From Deltaproteobacteria bacterium (GTDB taxonomy: Bacteria > Desulfobacterota > Desulfobulbia > Desulfobulbales > Desulfocapsaceae), in NCBI GenBank assembly GCA_026388715.1, contig JAPLJF010000031.1, forward strand, positions 1 to 40,983: DNA of 40,983 nt, given 5' to 3'. The position numbers were made by a program, and so were the translations under genes. Below the pieces are notes generated by a model. That model worked only from the letters and a program-made list of their open reading frames with translations, had not been told where the DNA came from and searched no databases. Positions 37,678 to 40,983 of this stretch are shown here, one piece after another; within the stretch, counting starts at the first letter, position 1, and each line of letters begins with the position of its first letter.

Positions 37678-40269
37678 ATGCAGTTTGATAAATTTACCAT
37701 AAAGTCCCAGGAAGCGATCCAGGCGGCCCAGCAACTCGCTCAGAATAAATCTCATCAGGAGATTCAGTCCGTACATCTGGCCAGAGCCATTCTTGAGCAA
37801 CCTGAGGGGGTTGTGGTGCCGGTACTCCAGAAAATGGGGGTTGATCCTGCCATTATCCTGATGGAACTGAACAAGATACTTGAAAAGATTCCCCAGGTCT
37901 CGGGCAGTGGCGCTGGTCAGGCTTATATCTCTGGAGAACTGAAACAGCTCCTCGACAAGGCATTCAGCACTGCCAGCCAGATGCAGGATGAATTTGTCAG
38001 CCAGGAACACCTCTTTCTCACCATTATCAAGAATAATAAGTCAGAGACTGCCAAGATGCTGCGCAGTAAGGGCGTTGATGAAAAAAATTTCCTGACGGCC
38101 CTCGCCACCATTCGCGGCAATCAGCGGGTTACCGACCAGTATCCTGAAGAAAAATATCAGGCCCTGGAGAAATATGCACGCAACCTGACTGATCTTGCCA
38201 GAAAGGGGAAGCTGGATCCAGTCATTGGCCGGGACGAGGAGATACGGCGGGTGATCCAGGTCTTATCGCGGCGAACAAAAAATAACCCCATTCTGATTGG
38301 TGAACCAGGGGTTGGCAAGACGGCCATCGCTGAAGGCCTTGCCCAGCGCATTGTCAATGGCGATATCCCGGCAACCCTGCAAGGAAAGCAGGTTGTTTCC
38401 CTTGACCTTGGTTCGTTGATCGCCGGGGCTAAATATCGTGGTGAGTTCGAGGACAGGTTAAAGGCAGTGCTGAAAGAAGTTGAAACGCGAGCAGGGGAGA
38501 TCATTCTCTTTATTGATGAAATTCATACCCTGGTGGGCGCGGGAGCCGCAGAAGGTTCCATGGATGCCTCCAATATGCTCAAGCCCGCTCTGGCCCGTGG
38601 AGAATTGCACTGTGTCGGTGCCACTACCCTTGATGAATACAGGAAGTATATTGAGAAAGACGCCGCCCTGGAACGAAGATTCCAGCCGGTTATTGTTCAG
38701 GAACCCAGCGAGGAAGATACCATTGCCATTCTGCGCGGCATCAAAGAAAAATATGAAGTGCATCATGGCGTCCGGATACAGGATGCCGCAACGGTTGCCG
38801 CCGTCATTCTATCGAATCGTTATATTACCGATCGTTTCCTTCCTGACAAGGCCATTGATCTCATTGATGAGGCTGCCTCCTCCTTGCGTATTGAGATTGA
38901 TTCCATGCCCACAGAAATTGATGAGCTGGAACGGAAGAAAATAAAGATGGAGATTGAGCAGGAGGCCCTGAAAAAGGAAAAAGATCCAGCTTCGAAAGAA
39001 CGCCTTGTGGAGCTGAGAAAAAAACTTGGTGAATTAAATGATTCTCTCAATGCCCTGAAAGGGCAGTGGACCACGGAGCGTGATGTTATTCAAAGTATTC
39101 GTCAGATTAAGGCGAGTATTGATGAGGCACACATGGAGGAGCAGCGCGCCGAGCGGATTGGAGATCTGAGCAAGGTTGCGGAAATCCGCTATGGGAGAAT
39201 TATTAAACTGCAGAAAGATCTTGAAGAAGCCAACACCAAGCTGCAACAGATCCAGGAAAATCAGCAGATGCTGAAAGAGGAGGTGGGGGCTGAAGATATT
39301 GCCGCGGTGGTTGCGAAATGGACCGGTATCCCTGTAGATAAACTCCTGGAGGGTGAAAAAGACAAACTGGTACATGTTGAATCAGCGCTTGCGGCCAGGG
39401 TAATTGGTCAAGAAGACGCCATCAAGGCGGTTGCCAATGCAGTGCGCCGGGCCCGGGCTGGTCTGCAGGACCCTGACCGCCCACTTGGCTCTTTCATCTT
39501 CCTGGGACCCACCGGAGTTGGGAAAACTGAGCTTGCCAGGTCGCTTGCAGATTTTCTCTTTGATAGTGTTCAGGCCCTGATTCGCATTGATATGTCTGAA
39601 TTCATGGAAAAACATTCCGTCGCCAGGCTTATTGGCGCCCCTCCGGGTTATGTCGGCTATGAGGAGGGTGGGTATCTCACGGAGGCAGTACGCAGGCGAC
39701 CCTATTCCGTCGTGCTTCTGGACGAGATTGAAAAGGCGCATCCAGATGTCTTCAATGTCCTGCTGCAGGTTCTGGATGACGGACGGATGACCGATGGCAA
39801 GGGGAGGACTGTCAATTTTAAAAATACTATTCTGATCATGACCTCCAATCTGGGCAGTGATCTGATTCTTAAAATGGCGGAGGAGCACGCAGGGGTTGAT
39901 GCGGTCCGCAATCAGATCGAAGAACTTCTCCATCAGAAATTTAAACCGGAATTTCTGAACAGGGTCGATGAGACTATTATCTTTCACAGCCTGTCTAAAA
40001 AAGACATGCGCTCAATTATAGATATTCAGCTCCAGAGACTGGTCACCAGGCTGGAAGAGAGAAAGTATAAACTCACAATTACAGATGCGGCAAAAGAGCT
40101 TCTGGTAGATGCGGGTTTCAACCCATTGTTTGGGGCGCGTCCCTTGAAAAGGGCTATTCAGCGTTTCCTCGAAGATCCTTTGGCAATGGAGCTGTTAAGC
40201 GGGCGCTTCCATGAGGGGGACCATGTTCTGGTTGATGTTCGGAAGGGGATACTTCACTTCAGCACCTGA
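37678..40269 (+). CDS. clpB: ATP-dependent disaggregase ClpB
   Basis: ClpB is the AAA+ hexamer that dissolves protein aggregates with DnaK. The 863-residue product has the N-domain ([20 protein letters not shown]), first AAA module (Walker A GEPGVGKT about 209, Walker [14 protein letters not shown]), the long coiled-coil middle domain that marks ClpB (about 405-525), second module (Walker A GPTGVGKT about 611, Walker [11 protein letters not shown]) and the C-terminal D2-small domain ([17 protein letters not shown]). The ATG follows AAGGAGGAG. It has its own promoter with a palindrome, a leader hairpin made by repeat D, and a terminator, so it is a single-gene transcript, probably heat-induced. 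Confidence 0.95.
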   Translation: MQFDKFTIKSQEAIQAAQQLAQNKSHQEIQSVHLARAILEQPEGVVVPVLQKMGVDPAIILMELNKILEKIPQVSGSGAGQAYISGELKQLLDKAFSTASQMQDEFVSQEHLFLTIIKNNKSETAKMLRSKGVDEKNFLTALATIRGNQRVTDQYPEEKYQALEKYARNLTDLARKGKLDPVIGRDEEIRRVIQVLSRRTKNNPILIGEPGVGKTAIAEGLAQRIVNGDIPATLQGKQVVSLDLGSLIAGAKYRGEFEDRLKAVLKEVETRAGEIILFIDEIHTLVGAGAAEGSMDASNMLKPALARGELHCVGATTLDEYRKYIEKDAALERRFQPVIVQEPSEEDTIAILRGIKEKYEVHHGVRIQDAATVAAVILSNRYITDRFLPDKAIDLIDEAASSLRIEIDSMPTEIDELERKKIKMEIEQEALKKEKDPASKERLVELRKKLGELNDSLNALKGQWTTERDVIQSIRQIKASIDEAHMEEQRAERIGDLSKVAEIRYGRIIKLQKDLEEANTKLQQIQENQQMLKEEVGAEDIAAVVAKWTGIPVDKLLEGEKDKLVHVESALAARVIGQEDAIKAVANAVRRARAGLQDPDRPLGSFIFLGPTGVGKTELARSLADFLFDSVQALIRIDMSEFMEKHSVARLIGAPPGYVGYEEGGYLTEAVRRRPYSVVLLDEIEKAHPDVFNVLLQVLDDGRMTDGKGRTVNFKNTILIMTSNLGSDLILKMAEEHAGVDAVRNQIEELLHQKFKPEFLNRVDETIIFHSLSKKDMRSIIDIQLQRLVTRLEERKYKLTITDAAKELLVDAGFNPLFGARPLKRAIQRFLEDPLAMELLSGRFHEGDHVLVDVRKGILHFST

Positions 40270-40307
40270 TCTTTTATGGTGGCTCTCCTCGAGCATCAGG
40301 CTTTAAT

Positions 40308-40356
40308 AAGGGGAAAGGGGTGGCAGGGGTCACTCCTTTCCCCTTTATCTTTTTGA
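40308..40356 (+). terminator. Intrinsic terminator of clpB
   Basis: A long stem of GGGGAAAGGGGTG (40310-40322) with CACTCCTTTCCCC (40331-40343), one G-T pair, loop of eight, followed by TTTATCTTTTTG. Confidence 0.85.
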
Positions 40357-40436
40357 CAGGATATGGTTTTTTGGGGTCAATACCTATTTGTTTTGAGCGC
40401 CACAATCACACAATTTAGACTAAAAAGAGACATAAA

Positions 40437-40730
40437 ATGAGCAGTGATTTTAATGAGTTGACAATTAACTATGAAGAGGATGGTATCCTTCTGGTAAAAG
40501 AACTGGATAAAGAAGTCTTGTCAAAAGGGGCCTGGACCACAATTTTATATCGCTATCAAAACTGGAATAAGAGCAAGGAGGAGTATAGTAAAGATATGTA
40601 TACTATTCGCCGCTACCAGAAACGAGAGGGGGAGTATCTCCCCAAATCTAAATTTAATATTTCAAGCCCGGAACAAGCTCAAAAGATAATTACTGTTCTG
40701 CAAAAATGGATCAACAGTGAACAAAAATGA
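40437..40730 (+). CDS. Small conserved-looking protein, possibly PC4-like
   Basis: A 97-residue protein. The middle, AWTTILYRYQNWNKSKEEY, and the end, YTIRRYQKREGEYLPKSKFN then EQAQKIITVLQKWI, alternate strands of basic and aromatic residues with a C-terminal helix. This resembles PC4/p15-type single-stranded DNA-binding folds. The resemblance is by pattern only and I cannot name the family with certainty. The ATG is preceded by AAAAAGAGAC, a weak ribosome binding site. It lies between the clpB terminator and a weak downstream hairpin, so it is its own unit. Confidence 0.6.
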   Translation: MSSDFNELTINYEEDGILLVKELDKEVLSKGAWTTILYRYQNWNKSKEEYSKDMYTIRRYQKREGEYLPKSKFNISSPEQAQKIITVLQKWINSEQK

Positions 40731-40748
40731 AAAAAGGTAGATCTCTTT

Positions 40749-40778
40749 TGCGCATCCAGCGCAGTGTTTTCTTTTTTT
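40749..40778 (+). terminator. Weak terminator candidate
   Basis: TGCGC/GCGCA (5-bp stem, loop ATCCA) followed by a T-rich stretch, just after the 97-residue gene. Confidence 0.35.
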
Positions 40779-40807
40779 TGTTTTAGAGGCTATGTAAAAG
40801 TCATATC

Positions 40808-40981
40808 TTAACTTCTTGACTTATCGTGTTGTGCCGGCAAGTGACGAACATGTTTTGCAGTTACCTTGTTTTTTCCATTGACATGATCCAGTTGATTGAG
40901 TAGTTTGCCGCGGTCGCCGGGTGCGTCACATTTGATGTGCACCATCCGGAGATAAGTAGAGAAGTGATAGGGCAGTAAAAC
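40808..40981 (-). CDS. C-terminal end of an unidentified gene, cut by the window edge
   Basis: On the minus strand a frame is open from the window edge to TAA at 40810-40808, giving 57 residues. They include YHFSTYLRMVHIKCDAPGDR and GKLLNQLDHVNGKNKVTAKH and end in a basic tail. I do not recognise the family. It is convergent with the 97-residue gene. It could be a real gene's end or chance; there are too few residues to decide. Confidence 0.35.
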   Translation of the reverse strand, partial: VLLPYHFSTYLRMVHIKCDAPGDRGKLLNQLDHVNGKNKVTAKHVRHLPAQHDKSRS

Positions 40982-40983
40982 GA

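Noticed and set aside
1..40983. CRISPR array
   Set aside because: No regularly spaced direct repeats were found; the repeats seen are dispersed palindromes.

Overview
The window reads as chromosomal DNA of a Gram-negative, probably anaerobic bacterium of the Desulfobacterota (Desulfobulbales-like). The outer-membrane/LPS and murein genes (lptD, two lytic transglycosylases) show a Gram-negative envelope. A HesB-like selenoprotein with an in-frame TGA, a DHH-CBS-nucleotidyltransferase fusion, a GlcD-type FAD dehydrogenase and a G/K-type phosphofructokinase are all familiar from that phylum. This is inferred from gene content; no 16S rRNA gene is present.

Layout. 1-2.4 kb: an accessory edge with a decayed VOC/glyoxalase gene that looks like an integron cassette (core site, gene, attC-like site), an AI-2E family permease, and the frameshifted stub of a B12-binding radical SAM gene. 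2.4-9.1 kb, minus strand: methyltransferase, MltA, MltB, a DHH phosphoesterase and LptD. 9.6-13.8 kb, plus: radical SAM protein, RNase E/G behind a structured leader, TatC. 13.8-17.5 kb: TudS/DUF523, FtsB, an FmdB-type zinc ribbon, a uracil-DNA glycosylase-like protein, a small Cys-rich protein and WrbA, bracketed by two inverted copies of a composite palindromic repeat. 17.5-23.8 kb, minus: tRNA nucleotidyltransferase fusion, DUF4149 protein, Xer recombinase, ribosomal protein bS21, GlcD. 24.1 kb: Ddl. 25.1-28.5 kb: an accessory insert with an AT-rich orphan gene, a secreted discoidin/glycosidase-like protein and a MITE-like element. 28.5-41 kb: tRNA-Pro(CGG), a RelA/SpoT protein with an eroded synthetase site, RNase R, a membrane coiled-coil protein, TrmJ, a Nth/MpgII-like glycosylase, phosphofructokinase, the HesB-like selenoprotein, ClpB, a small PC4-like protein and the end of an unidentified minus-strand gene.

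Most genes are housekeeping: envelope assembly, RNA turnover (RNase E/G, RNase R), tRNA maturation and modification, DNA repair, and the stringent and heat-shock responses. The most unusual signal is a dispersed palindromic repeat family (ends TTAGGAGCCGTT / AACGGCTCCTAA). It has two composite, three solo or partial, and one decayed copy. At four gene ends the host gene's own stop codon lies inside the repeat terminus. Other points worth a look are start codons that are not ATG/GTG/TTG (mltB, xer), a TGA exactly where an Nth-type [4Fe-4S] cysteine is expected, and a MITE that seems to supply the ribosome binding site and first codons of glcD.
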